NCBI GenBank assembly: GCA_037179515.1
Contig: JAXCGZ010007571.1
Span: 150,001-214,000 of the forward strand
DNA from: Halocaridina rubra
Taxonomy: Eukaryota; Arthropoda; Malacostraca; Decapoda; Atyidae
DNA: 64,000 bases
Direction of reading: 5' to 3'
The notes below the pieces were generated by a model, which saw only the letters and a program-made list of their open reading frames with translations, made no database searches and had not been told where the DNA came from. The translations under genes were made by a program, and so were the position numbers. Within the stretch, counting starts at the first letter, position 1, and the number at the start of each line of letters is the position of its first letter. Positions 1-12,737 of the stretch are shown piece by piece.

Positions 1-25
1 AAAAGTTTATAATTATTATTATTAT

Positions 26-27
<2 letters not shown>

Positions 28-118
<91 letters not shown>
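28..118 (+). repeat. (CT)n microsatellite
   Basis: About 45 CT units with two CCT interruptions, after a short (ATT)n. Confidence 0.95.
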
Positions 119-121
<3 letters not shown>

Positions 122-717
122 GTACAGTATGTCTAATTATTTGTTTATCTTTACCCATTTCTCTGTTTATCGCCTTGTCAATGTACCTATGTCGGTCTGT
201 CCACTTTCCATTGTCTTTCTGATTTTTCTATCGACCTATATTTTTCTATATCTTTATTCTATTTATGTGACTCTTTATCTTTCTATCTATTCTCTTTCCT
301 GGATCTATTTAATTTTCTATCTGTCGATGTCTATATCCGCTTTTTCTATCTCTTTGTGATTCTCTTAACATTTTTGTGTATACGCTCTATATCCATCTCA
401 TTTTCTATAAATCGACATCTATATCCTCTCTTCTATCTTTCTACGTAATTCTCTATCTTTCTATCTACCTATCCATCTATCTATCAGTTGATCTGTAGCC
501 CCTCATTTTTATACTCATAATTAATATTTTTTTTGGCATTGGCAACACTGTTCATCATTACTCTTCAATTTTCTAACTTATTAATCCAACTCAAGGTTAT
601 TTTTATAAGTATTTTCTTACTTAATGCTTATGTTGATAAAATATCTAATTACTATACTTACCTTATCTTTTATCTGTATTGAGTACTGCTACTTATCTTC
701 TAGAAAAGCCCAGATTT

Positions 718-892
<175 letters not shown>

Positions 893-984
893 TATTCATT
901 TCTCCTCTTTATTCATTTTATTGAATCATTCATATTTATTCATCCATATTAATTGATTCATTTTTTTTTTCATTTACTCGGCCA

Positions 985-1080
985 TTTTGATAAGTCAGTA
1001 GCTCAGTGGTATAGCGTTCGAGTCTGGAAGCAACTACCACGAGTTCGATTCCCCGTGGGGCGTGAGGAAGGGTATCTAAC
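985..1080 (+). repeat. tRNA-like SINE head fragment
   Basis: It has a box A-like TAGCTCAGTGGTATAGCG and a box B-like GAGTTCGATTCCC at tRNA spacing. The acceptor and T stems do not pair properly, so this is a tRNA-derived repeat rather than a working tRNA gene. It differs from the main SINE family. Confidence 0.5.
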
Positions 1081-1169
1081 CTTTATCATGAGACATAAAA
1101 CGAGGCATTTAAAATTTCTGAAATATTTCCTATTTTTGCATAATGTAAAGTTTTTAATAATAGCCAGTG

Positions 1170-1215
1170 AATGGATTCGGTTTTACGTCACGAACTCCTT
1201 TTTCTACTAAGGGCT
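1170..1215 (-). repeat. tRNA-SINE, 3' end only
   Basis: Only the last ~45 bp of the family, flanked by AGCCAGTG at 1162-1169 and 1216-1223. It is a strongly 5'-truncated insertion. Confidence 0.65.
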
Positions 1216-1292
1216 AGCCAGTGTAGCTTGAAAATGATTATTATTCACATTATTTATTTGCTTTTGTTTTGATTTCACCTCATTATTTCATA

Positions 1293-1489
1293 GATTCGGT
1301 TTTACGTCACGAACTCTCTTTTTTTACTAAGGGCTAGGACGGTTGCCTTCTTACGAAGGACTTGTTTTAGCACATGTAATCGTTACCCTGAGTGTATGCC
1401 CTTACTAACCTCAGTCCGTGACGGGGCGCGAACCCTCGACCTGCCGCCTCAGAGTCGCAGACGCTACTATTTTGCCACGGAGACTACCT
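1293..1489 (-). repeat. tRNA-SINE, full length
   Basis: A full ~197-bp copy flanked by a perfect 17-bp duplication (CACCTCATTATTTCATA at 1276-1292 and 1490-1506). Its head is tRNA-like with boxes A and B; its tail ends in a conserved GTGACGTAAAACCGAATC. Confidence 0.9.
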
Positions 1490-1655
1490 CACCTCATTAT
1501 TTCATATTATTATTTTATAATAAGAATCCATTTAATTCGCTCTTCTGGATTTTTAATTTAATTCGTGCATCTTACTAATTTATATTATTTTTTTCCATAT
1601 ATTTTTTTAATTTGCTTTTTTTATTTCACTTTCTTAATTTAAATTGAGATCACCA

Positions 1656-1706
<51 letters not shown>
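1656..1706 (+). repeat. (TA)n microsatellite
   Basis: About 25 units. Confidence 0.95.
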
Positions 1707-1711
<5 letters not shown>

Positions 1712-1737
1712 TTTTCATTCTTAATCAAATATTATGA

Positions 1738-1880
1738 CCGTGAAAGCCCAGTGGTAGATCGCACGGTCAAGAAGTGACCAGACTGACCAACACGGTCTGA
1801 TCCTGCAGCAGGGTGTAATGAACGGCATGCAGCCCCAATCCCCCGGCTCTAACATATCTATGTCTTCCCCGTTTGAATGG
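1738..1880 (+). repeat. Diverged SINE-like copy sharing the tail of the 5S-SINE
   Basis: It contains a CCAGTGGTAGATCGC head-like block and a tail block resembling GGCATGCAGCCCCAATCCCC, related to the tails at 12460, 20020 and 55970. The family link is inferred from block order. Confidence 0.4.
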
Positions 1881-2073
1881 GATCTTATATGTAAATCCCT
1901 GGCCAGAGGGAACGAGAATGGAAATAATCGCACACACGTGACAGTTTCTTATTTATTAATTTCTACCAAATCTATTCATCATTTCTCTCTCATTTTCGTA
2001 TTAATGTTTCAATTCATTCTTTTAGTTTCATCCCTCAGTATTCCCCAACCTTTAATGGTTCATACCCTCAACA

Positions 2074-2130
2074 ATCCCCAACCCTTTTTTGGGCCCCAGG
2101 GATGAAGAACAGAGAATGATTATGATGTCC
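2074..2130 (+). pseudogene. Decayed duplicate of the start of the first visible esterase exon
   Basis: This segment repeats, with substitutions, the start of the exon at 2240: the same order of CCCCAACC, a TTGG block, a GARGA-type block, ACAGAG and TATGATG(C)C. It lies about 165 bp upstream. It has its own CAG acceptor-like site at 2034-2036, but in the homologous frame it reads to a stop within about 30 codons. It looks like a dead tandem copy of an exon edge. Confidence 0.5.
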
Positions 2131-2239
2131 TTTTATAGAAGTGTTTCCTAATATTTAATTTCATTTATATCCTTTATTCTTTCATATTTCATTATCCACT
2201 CTTATATATCACTTTATTCATTCCTTTATATTCCCCTAG

Positions 2240-2604
2240 TATCCCCAACCATACATTGGTCCTTGGCCTGAGGACACAGAGGATGGGGAATATGATGCCA
2301 CCTACATGAGAGCAAGATGTCCCCAGAATTCTATGATTCTCAATATAACAGCTGGGAGAGAAGACTGTCTTCATCTCAGTATATACACGCCACTTGTAAG
2401 TAAGACCAAGGTTATGAAATTAAAAGTCATATGATTAATTTCCCCATCAAAAAAAAAAAATACTGATTTTGTCTGTGCTGACAGTTTTTTTTTTTTTTAT
2501 AGATTTCTGCTAATATGGAACATTAAATATTTTTGCGATTTTCACTCCAAAAGTAAAATCGTCTTCTTTATTTACATGTCAAATGGATTCCCTGTATGAT
2601 GTCA

Positions 2605-2678
<74 letters not shown>

Positions 2679-2823
2679 AAAAGGAGTAAAATTTACAGTT
2701 TCTACATTTGGTAGATTTTTCCACTGGAAAGGTAATATTCACCATCTGCAAAAAGTGATAAGTAGATATATGTGAGCATATATACTTCATTGCTAAAATA
2801 AAATTTTTTATATTATTATTACC

Positions 2824-2869
<46 letters not shown>

Positions 2870-5800
2870 ATAGTAGTAGTAGTAGTAGTAGTAATAGTAG
2901 TAGTAGATGATTCAGGAATAAAGTTCCTTTTAAAAGTTTACGGAAAAAAGATAGAAAGTGGGTATTCGAAAAGTTATTAACTTTGATTTACAATTTAAAA
3001 ACCTCGAAAAGTTCTTATCCATATCTGCAACTTATTCTAGCTAGGATGATGAATTGTTTCCATCAAATAAAAAAAAAAGCTGTGACAGCAGCAGCAGTTG
3101 TAGTAGCAGCAACAGCTGCAGTAGCAGTAGTAGTAATAGTGACAGTCGTAGGAGTAATAGTAGTAGTAGTAGAATTAGGAAATTAGGTTGAATTCAACAG
3201 TTTTATTCATGAAATTAGATGACAGGAACTTGATACTCGAGACATTGTCCATTTAATATCACAGTCAAAGAACCTGGGAAAAAAACCTAGCCATTCCAGC
3301 AACCTTCTCATGCTGGAATGATGATGTTCATCCTTCATATTTAAAATACAGTTGTATTAGTAGTAGTAGCAGCAATATTAGTAGGATTATTAGTCGTAGT
3401 ACCATCAGTAATACTACATATATAAAATGGAATTATACTGGCAGTAGTAATAGTAATAATAGTAGCAGTAGTAGTCGTAGTACCATCAGTAATACCATAT
3501 AACTTGTACATATTAGTGCCATAAGCATAATATACTGTACTTTTTTTTATAAAGTTGCCGGATGGACAGACTAAATTACCTGTAATGGTCTGGATTCACG
3601 GTGGGGCTTATACTATGGGAGACGCCAATCTTTACGTCCCTTCGAAACTCATGGACCGCAACGTCATGGTCGTAGTGGTCCAGTACCGACTTTCAACCTT
3701 TGGTAAGCAAATATCTTAACATACTCAGACTATTTGAAAAAAAAATCCCTATATCACAGTTGCTAAAAAGTAATTAGTTAACAACTTACAGGTAAGGCTT
3801 GCCAGAGGTGTCTTGTTAGCATTTTTGTTAAATGATGACTTCCATTTCTATTATGATAATGATGATAATGTACCTTTCATTAGTAGCCACAGTATCTTTG
3901 AAATAAAACTGTCAAACACACAGCCATTAATAAGTTTATTATTCCGTACAGGATTAAACTGTTGGCTTATGGCTTTATTTTCTTATTGCTCTCAAATGAG
4001 TTCTTCCTCTTACTATTTCAGGTTTCTTAGCAGGACAGACTCCAGATGCCCCTGGCAACATGGGATTGATGGACCAAATCATGGCTTTGAGATGGGTAAG
4101 TACCCTTGTTTAGCCATATTTTTTTTTTCTTTTAGAAACAGTATACAGGCTCAGATGAATGTTCTGAATCCCTACTGACCTTCTTACTATTTTTACTTTC
4201 AAGATTCAAGAAAACATTGAACACTTTGGAGGAAACAAGGATTTAGTGACTGTCTTCGGCCAGAGCGCTGGAGGTGCTAGTTCTTCCTGGATGCAGATCA
4301 CTCCTCTGACCGGCAGTAAGATTTTCTTTGTGATCATATTTTTCTTTTCTTTCATTGAATGCATATCGAAATCCTTAGGCTAAAAATCAATGCTCTTGCT
4401 TAATGCCACTCCACTCTATGACTGCAATAGTAACCATCGGTGCTGTTTGCTGACACAGTGCCATCCTCTGACTGCATGATAAACAGCAGTGCTGTTTTAT
4501 GATACCAGTCATAGTTAGTACGCATATATTCTCTCCATAAAGGCGACTTCAACGATGGACGACAACTCTTTCATCGAGTAATTCCACAAAGTGGATCCGC
4601 CCTTGACCGCTGGACAATTGACCCAGTGCCTCATGAAGGTTTCCAGTTGACGGCTGGGTACTTGAACTGTTGGAATGATGGTTGGACCACAGCACAAGTT
4701 GTGGCCTGCATGAGGACAAAATCGGTCCATGAAGTAAACGAAGCCGCCAACACACTTTACGTAAGATAATTTACTCGGATTATTTATCTTTTTAACATGT
4801 TCAGATTTTGATATTTGTAATTTCATCCTGTTGCTTAGATAATAATGAATTATATATTTGGCAGATATTGTGTGGAACATTTAGAATCATAAAGAACAGA
4901 GTAATGCATGGTATATAAATATCTACTTTATATTTTTCCAGAAAGAAGACACGGCCAAAGGAGGTTTAGGTTTCAAAGGTCTCTGTCCAATAATTCAAAG
5001 TAGTTTAGCCATTGATTACCCTGAGGAGGAAAATGTTATACCAGACGCTCCCAGAAACATATTAGAGAATGGAACATTTTTGAGGGTTCCAATGATGGCT
5101 GGCACAGTCAGAGACGAAGGTTCACTGGTCGTTGGCTGTAAGTAGGACGCTGTCGTGAATCATCTTAAAGATACTTTCTTTGCAAATTGCTGCTTAAAAC
5201 AGTTATGACCAGTAGCAAAGTTCTGTCAGGATGTTGATCATATTCTTTCACTGCTTTATCTAAGGCATTATTCTGAGGATTATTAATTGGATTTCTGTAT
5301 TATATTCATTGTACTTACAGAGTTTACACTCTTGAATCTCATTTTCATTCTAGTGGCTTATGAGGCCTTTATGGTACCCAATAATATTACTATTGATGAT
5401 GAAGATTTTGTCAAATATGAAGCCATTGCAACGTTTCTGAAAGCGTTTGGTAAGTACAAAACAGATCTGTACAGGCATGCAGTATGTTACTGATTAATGA
5501 ATATTGGGCTCATTGCCTTACTTATAATTATACATGTTATGCAGTCGTTTCTCTTACTGTCAAGGCATTAAACACAAAAGACACTATTACTGAAGCACAA
5601 TTATAAAAAAAAATTGAATGACCTTTGCTTATGCTATAGTCATCAAACGGAATAATGTATAAATAATAAGGGAAGAAAAATAACATAAAATACCATAGAG
5701 TGAAATTTTTTTTATATTTTTAGATTATCATTTTTCTTCTTTATTTCTATTTGTTTAAAGGACTGGATGATCAGACTGGAGCAATTGCGAATACAATGAG

Positions 5801-8800
5801 AGTTGCCTACCTTCCACATGCCAAACTTGGAAACTGGACATCTATGGTTGGAGGTATTATTGATGTAAGTGTTTAGGAACCATAAATGCTTTGAACAGAA
5901 CCTCAACTAATGAATTTGTTTTAGCTAGGAGTCAATAAACTCTTGTCTTATTAGATATTGATAAAGTTTTTTCTCCTGAATGAGAGTTGTATTTTCTTTG
6001 CCAAGCCTAAGGGGTATTTGAAATTACCACAATACCTTTGTTTACTATCTGAGAAGACAACATTATTCCTTATTTCTAAGTCTTTAGTTCTTTTGTAGTT
6101 TGGTATTTGCATAGCTCTCATTCACCAGTTACAAGTAAATGTGTCCCTATTTGTTCTTCTCTTATAAATTTTAGGCCTTTAATTCGTAGACCCACCAGAG
6201 AGGAGGCGAAGCCTTCTACAGGAGGTTATAAACCACAAAAAGTAAAGTAAAAGTAAAGTATTGTCCTTATAAGTGACAGAAGTCATGGTAATAAAATCTA
6301 ACCATTAGGCAGTGATGCAATATATGCTACTTTGTCCACTAGGTCCTGACATATCTGCTTCTTATGTCCCATGCAAATGACTGGAATCATGTTCATCCGT
6401 TCACAATGTCAATTTATAATCATTATCTGATTCTTATATCTTACATATAATGACAAGAGTTATATTCATCAGTATCTGCTTCCCTTATAAGAATTCCAGC
6501 AATTGATCTTTCCCCTATACAGATGACTGGAGTCATGTTTTTGAAATCTGGTCTCTGGGATGTGGTGAGCAACGTCAAAAGAGCAGCTGGTGATGAAGTT
6601 CCTATTTATTTCTATTCTTGGGAATTTGAGAGTGACGATTCTCTCTTCTACTGGATGTTCGGTGGTGCCACTGATCTGCCTGTGCCAGGGGGTGAGGAAT
6701 GTTTTGTTGGTTTGTGTTTTATTTGCCTGCCATGAATACTTATAAATCTTCAAATGTCAGCTGAGTTGAGTTAATGTAGAATCAAGACAAGTTTTGATAG
6801 TATATATGGATGAATTATTATCTATCTATTTTTTTATATGTACACATCAAAGAACCAGAGAATGATGAAGCTCTGTTACCTGTTTCTTTTGTTATCATCA
6901 AGATATCTGTAAAAGAAACCTCTCCTAATATATTATGAAAGATGAGAAGAGACATAAATTGATGGATCCTGTCTTTCTCACTTCCATTTTTTCTGCTGTG
7001 TCCAGCTACCAACTCTACAAGGATGTAAAAAAACTGAGTCTTCACAGATTGTTAGAATTCTATAGCTCTGTTACCACACTTTTTGTTATAATTGTGGCCA
7101 CCTTTAGCAGTGTATAATAAAAAGACTTTTCATTGATATTTTGTAGTAGATTAGGACAAGCAGAACTTAATGAAACCATTTAACTAATTCTTCTGTGCCC
7201 ACTTGTTACCCAAAGCATATATATATAAACAGTTCAATGCTATACATTGTTTTTAATATCTTTTAGTTTTGTTTGTCTCTTCTTTTGTATTGGAGGGTAA
7301 AAATCGCCTTGGTGAACTCCTACAGTGTTCTTCAAGCTGTATATTTAATGTCTGAATGTATTGTACTTATGTGTTTCTTTCCATTATTTACTAGGTATAA
7401 GCCATGCCGATGAGCTCCCCTATCTGTTCCATCTTCCATCATACCAGAATGCAAGAGAAAAAAATATGACCAGGAAAATGATAACCCTGTGGACTAATTT
7501 TGCTAAATACGGGTAAGATAAGCCTGAGGTATACAATTCTTCATTTTGTTAAAAGGAGCAATGAACAGACAGGCAGAGACTTTAAGACAGATATTCTAAC
7601 ATATCATTCTATCAAGAGGACGAATGGACAGACATCAGCTGTAGAGGCTTAAGATAACAATATTCAGACTTTTTATTCCTTCGAAGTAGAATGAGATAGC
7701 GATTTGTAAATGGAGAGATCGACAGTGATCAAGCTGGAGAGACTCGTGACAGAGAAATATTAGCTTTCCTTCTGTCAAAAGGACGGTCATGAAATGTAGA
7801 GACTTGATTCAGAAATACTCAACCACTTCTTCTGTTAAAAGATCAAATAGACAATTATGAACTATAGATATTAAATGAATACTTCAATACTTTTTTCAGA
7901 GCTTTAGGGCAGACATGTACATTCTATTCTCGAGCCTTAACCAGTGAGTTTCACAAATGACTAGGGGTATGGGCATGGCAATTGTTAGGCTAGTGCATTG
8001 GGTTTCAAAAAAAACTAGCCATTACTATTTGTGTACTAGTTGTAACTGTGACGTCTCGCAGGAGGTTAATACAAGGTTGAGATTCCTAGTCCCCCCGCCC
8101 CGTCCACTTTTAGTCGCCTCTTACGACACGCAGGGAATACATTGGGGCTATTCTTTGATGCTGTGCCCGCCACCACAGGGCATCTTACAGAGGTAGCCCT
8201 GTGGTAGGGGCAGTAGGAGGAGTTGGCAGTTGTGAAGCGACACAGATTGTGGAAGAGGCGGGAGGATGGGCTGTGGCACTCCAGCAGTGCCATCTGAACG
8301 GTCGCTAGCTCCCTCGTCATTGCCCATAGAGTAAAGTAATCCCCTTATTGTTTTCTTTCTTTGATGTCGGCTACCCCCCAATTAAAGGGGGAAACAGCCA
8401 AGGTAGATAGATAGATAGTTGTAACTGAAGAGTTGGAAAAGGCCATAAAACTAAGTCGAAACAAGCAACACTATTTACCATATAAAATACAGTATTCACA
8501 TTTTCATCATGGAACAAAGCAGAATGAATGCACCAGAATATTTGATGTCCACAATCAGCTGGAGCTGTGGGAAGCATAATCACCTGAAATATAAATGAAA
8601 ATATTTCTATATATATTTTTTTTCAGAGTTCCCACTCCTCCAAATGTAATGGATATGTTGGAGCTTTGGGATGAATAAGCACCAGAAATGCAAATGCAAA
8701 TCTTCCTGTATATTTTTTTTTCCAGAGACCCCACTCCCCCAAATGTAAATGATCCATTGGAACAGTGGGAGGATTTTTTGCCCAAGTGGGAGGAGTACGA

Positions 8801-10526
8801 CACTGAGAATTACAAATTCATGTTAATGCAGGACGACTTCGTCATTCAAGAAGACTTTTCTACCAGATGGCATCATAGCAGAGATATCAGTGAATCTGAC
8901 ATGAAAGGTGACTGTTCTCAGGAATGCACTGTGAAGGTTTGTGTTATTTGCAGAATGAAGGTGGTTTCTCTTTCTCTCTTACTCTGAAATTTCTCTTATT
9001 TCTTTCTTAATTTACTCCTTTAAAGAGTCCCTTTAGCTCGGCTGCTCACATTTAAGGAGGAGCAGAGATCTGTAAAAGGCTGAAGGGTATTGTAACCTTT
9101 TACACTAACTCAGACAGGTACAGAATAGGAGTTGAATTCCTCTGTTTTTATAAGAAGATAGAGTGCCATAGTGTGACTTAAGATAGCACTTATAGTAAGG
9201 GCTTACAAAAAAAGTTATGTAAAACCAGTTCTTTGTTAATAGGTTTTATCAGCCTGCAAAATCAACGTTATAAGTATTTTTACTTTTTATTTGCACTTAT
9301 ACTCTAAGGACAGTAGTCACCGTGGCTCAGGCGGTAGTGTCCACGACTTTGAGGTGTCAGGTCGAGGGTTCGCACCCCGCCACGGTCTGAGGTTAGCAAG
9401 GGCATGCACTCAGGGTAACAATTACATCTGCCAAAATAAGTCCTTCGCAAGAAGGCAACCGTCCTAGCCCTTGGTAGAAGAGGGAGTCCGTGATGTAAAA
9501 CACGCTTTATACTCTAAGGACAGGTTAATAAAGAAATTATTGTTGCGTTTGTATGAGGATAACCTTCTGATATACTATAAGAACAGGTTTGCAAAAGTAC
9601 TTTTAAGATTTGGCAAATAGAATATCGTGGTTGATATCACTGTAAGCTTCTATTAATAACTAAATTACGATGAGACTATTATTGCACAGAAAGAAAATTG
9701 GTGTTGTCAGATTGTAGCTTGCCAGGCTTTGGGGTTATTTTCTAAATATGAATAAGTTTGTCCTTATATGGAGATGGCAGCAGCTATGAAATAAATACAC
9801 TGGTGCGTCTGTAGTCCAGAACTTAAAAGTTTTATATTAGCAAGTTCATTTTCCATTTTATTATACATTCTGAAAAATTTTGCTGGGGCTGAGAAATAGC
9901 TTGTAAAGCTTACTATGCACTGCTTTTTATCTTTTTTTTATTTCCTTTTCTTCCAAGGGTACAGTTTCAAGTATATAGAGAATATTTCACAAAAACGTAT
10001 TTGAAAGTATATCCATAGCAATAGAGGGTCAAGCAAGAAACCTGTTCATAATTGTGGTTAACATTTCAAAAGCTTAAACAGTTTATAGTTTTCTACATTC
10101 AGGATACCAAACACCAGAAAAGTTTACCACCAGGACTGGAGTTCTATTTTCAGAAGCTGGAACTTTTGTCTTCTTTGTTCTGTGCACCAGACACCATCCC
10201 ATTAGACTATCTTTTGAGTTCTTAAAGCACATGTCAAGTTTTAGAATCGGCCATAGTAGTAAATTATTAGAGCACAAGAAATTTATACTCAAGAGAAGGA
10301 AAACATTCCAAATGGAGCAAAATATTAATATTCTTCTTCATTCCAGGAACCTGACACCAGTTCCCTGGTACCCAGAAAAGACTATGAGGCTGCTCTGGAC
10401 AGCGAACAGAGCTTCAAAGTGGCCACAGGTGTCTTGGGAGGCTTTTTAGGCCTGGTTGTGGTTGCAGCCGCGGTCTTTGCCCTATTCCATATAGTTATTA
10501 AGAAGCAGAAAAATGGAATTGTTTAA
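2240..10526 (+). CDS. Type-B carboxylesterase with C-terminal membrane anchor (5' partial)
   Basis: Alpha/beta-hydrolase of the carboxylesterase/cholinesterase family, expected to hydrolyse ester substrates at the cell surface or in a secretory compartment. Twelve exons: 2240-2395, 3555-3702, 4022-4095, 4204-4315, 4543-4760, 4942-5137, 5354-5449, 5761-5864, 6523-6691, 7395-7512, 8726-8936, 10347-10526. They join in frame into 593 residues ending at TAA 10524-10526. Visible signatures are [11 protein letters not shown] (family EDCL motif), oxyanion-hole WIHGGAY, nucleophile elbow GQSAGG (exon 4), acidic residue in RDEGS (exon 6) and histidine in GISHADEL (exon 10), so the catalytic triad is complete. 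This separates it from neuroligins and glutactins, which lack it. The last exon has a Ser/acid-rich stalk, one hydrophobic segment of about 23 residues and a short KKQK tail, giving a type I anchor. The signal peptide and first ~55 residues are off-window. Exon 11 overlaps a tandem duplication. The exact substrate class cannot be read from sequence. Confidence 0.93.
2606..2677 (+). repeat. (TTA)n microsatellite in esterase intron 1
   Basis: About 24 perfect units. Confidence 0.95.
2825..2906 (+). repeat. (TAG)n microsatellite in esterase intron 1
   Basis: About 27 units with two AAT interruptions; more scattered TAG/CAG units continue to about 3500. Confidence 0.9.
8090..8200 (+). repeat. 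Dispersed conserved motif copy (TTACGACACGCAGGG type)
   Basis: CGCCTCTTACGACACGCAGG followed by GAATACATTGGGG, in esterase intron 10. Related copies lie at 21333-21377, 31497-31535, 33215-33250 and 37372-37416. Confidence 0.6.
8535..8775 (+). repeat. Three diverged tandem copies (~90 bp) spanning an intron/exon edge
   Basis: Three successive copies of a unit containing a GGAGCTKTGGGA-type block, a CACC(T/A)GAAAT block, an A-rich part and a TATATATTTTTTTTCAG acceptor end near 8545-8626, 8627-8725 and 8726-8775. Only the last copy keeps an open frame continuing into exon 11. Confidence 0.6.
8627..8678 (+). other. Candidate alternative terminal exon of the esterase (duplicated exon-11 start)
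   Basis: A polypyrimidine tract and CAG at 8617-8626 precede a close copy of the first 50 bases of exon 11. Joined in phase after exon 10 (which ends in GG) it reads [17 protein letters not shown] and then TAA at 8676-8678. Use of this site would remove the stalk and membrane anchor. It may be a functional alternative end or a decaying duplicate. Confidence 0.45.
9314..9506 (+). repeat. tRNA-SINE in esterase intron 11
   Basis: Full-length copy. The 17-bp duplication TTATACTCTAAGGACAG flanks it at 9297-9313 and 9507-9523. Its head matches GTGGCTCAGGCGGTAG (box A) and GGTTCGCACCCC (box B). Confidence 0.88.
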
Positions 10527-10764
10527 AGTCATTTCAGAAAGAAACTTTAGCAGAAGTGTTAACTGTACAGAGGAAGGACCAAGCAGCTATTAGGTTGTAG
10601 ATGGTATGGCTCTATGAGGTGATTTGATTTTTTTTTTTTGTTACTTTCAAGATTGTGAGGTTAAATTATTTCTGTTATTCAGGTTTTTATAGGATTCTCT
10701 GATTAATATCGTCTTTCAACATTCACGCAAGTTTTTAATGCACTCGAAATTGCTCATGTTACAG

Positions 10765-10864
<100 letters not shown>

Positions 10865-10944
10865 GTGTGTGTGTTGTCAGATATGAGAGAATATACATTA
10901 TTAGTCGTATGTCAGTCGGAGAGTAGATATCTATTTAATGCACT

Positions 10945-10963
10945 AATAAATTTTATAAATAAA
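10945..10963 (+). promoter_or_regulatory. Candidate polyadenylation signals of the esterase
   Basis: Two AATAAA hexamers, 10945-10950 and 10958-10963, lie about 420 bp past the stop codon on the coding strand. They are the first full AATAAA sites after the stop. The intervening (AT)n array would be in the 3' UTR. Confidence 0.35.
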
Positions 10964-11016
10964 ATGCTCACTGTTTGCATATTTAATTACAAGCAGCGAT
11001 TCACTAGTTTAGTTTG

Positions 11017-11019
<3 letters not shown>

Positions 11020-11068
<49 letters not shown>

Positions 11069-11095
11069 GTAATAATAATAATAATATTATTATTA

Positions 11096-11165
<70 letters not shown>
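11020..11165 (+). repeat. (TAA)n then (TTA)n microsatellite
   Basis: A TAA tract switches to its reverse complement TTA at about 11086, so the two parts can fold together. Confidence 0.95.
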
Positions 11166-11166
<1 letters not shown>

Positions 11167-11806
11167 AACAGCATTATTGGAAATAATTGAAGCTTAGTTA
11201 TTAGTGGGTCTAACAGCTAGCATCACATTCCAAGGTTTTAACAACTCTTGCTTTTCTAAAAAAAAACTTATCAGCACATTCCTCTATTATTTTTCCTATA
11301 ATTCAAGGAGCCATAGCAGATCCTAAACAGAAACCTTCTGTGCAAAGACAGTTCATTAATGATTTTAAGAAACTGCTGACCTAAATGATGGTTTAAAAAA
11401 TAATTGGAAAATTCTCGCCTAACTGCTAGAGCATGGAATGAAGAACGAGACAAGGATTTTATTTAAATGTGTGAATAAAGTAAGAATATATCTAAGAATT
11501 TTAGAGCAAAATAATAAACAAAGAAATATCTGTGATGACATTTAACACACTTTAAGTTTGTATTAACGTGGAAAGTTAGTTGATGTTCTGTTAGCTCAGT
11601 GTCCAACAGATGGCAGCATAGTCAACTCTCCAATTAAATGATTCTGTATCTTGACACTAGATGGGGATACCTCCTCGGTCTTCATTATATCAGTGTTCAA
11701 AGATGGCAGCACATTATCTTGACACTAGATGGGGATACCTCATTCTTCATTATGGGGGAAAGGCAAATCGTAATGTTTTGAAGACGGGAAGAAAATGCCT
11801 GTTAAT

Positions 11807-11926
<120 letters not shown>

Positions 11927-12379
11927 CTCCTTCAAAGGAGACATGAGAAACATAGTGTCTTGGTACCTTCAATAAACTACACTCCACTCTGATGCTTTGC
12001 CATTACGTTAACTTTTCAGATGCAGTTTGTAGCTCTGTGTCTATCAGTATTATATATATTTATATTTACACTGTTGTTTATAATCAATTACTTATAGCCT
12101 AATAATTAACCTCCTTTATGCTATTAATTTCTTTAGACTTAGCAAAGTAACACGCCTTAGAAGCTAAATATTGATATGGTAAAACCGTTTTGAAATAAGG
12201 TATTCAAGTGAAAAATCTTGAATTTCTTTTTATATTTGAATATATATTCTACATGCACCAAGCAGATTCACATCCCTTAGAATAAAGATAAATATGACCG
12301 TAAAGTTTTAACCTAACTTAACCTAACCTAACTTGACCAATTTACTTCTCCAGGGTTTTCAGGAAGTATGTTATAAAAA

Positions 12380-12560
12380 ACCCTCCTTAACACTATGGTA
12401 GAGTATGCGATTCGGGAAGTAACAAACCAGACAAATGAGTGCAATCCTCATTGCAAGGCGTTAGGAAGGATATCCACTCTTAATCCACCAGCTCCATCCG
12501 GTCTGTGCACACCCCCATTTGTATTGGGATTGACAGTAACACACAAAACGAAAAATAAAA
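12380..12560 (+). repeat. Diverged SINE-like copy (5S-SINE tail family)
   Basis: Blocks TATGGTAGAGTATGCGATTC and GATATCCACTCTTAATCC followed by CACACCCCCATTTG match the layout of the element at 55905-56030. Confidence 0.5.
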
Positions 12561-12689
12561 AGATAAAAGTACTGAAAACTTCTTTTTAGCCTTCTAATAT
12601 TTCGTAAAATCTATTTCTGTATGGGTTAGTGTAGAACTCTATCATTCAGTAATAATAATAGTCATATTTTGTACCTTACTCACTGTGAT

Positions 12690-12699
12690 AAACTACTAT

Positions 12700-12733
<34 letters not shown>
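12690..12733 (+). repeat. (CTA)n microsatellite
   Basis: About 14 units. Confidence 0.9.

Positions 12734-12737
<4 letters not shown>

Noticed and set aside
991..1066. Possible tRNA gene
   Set aside because: Box A and B are present, but the acceptor and T stems do not pair and no terminator follows; a tRNA-derived repeat fits better.
3813..4178. 121-residue plus-strand frame
   Set aside because: It spans intron 2 and exon 3 of the esterase in a frame different from the conserved [12 protein letters not shown] reading.
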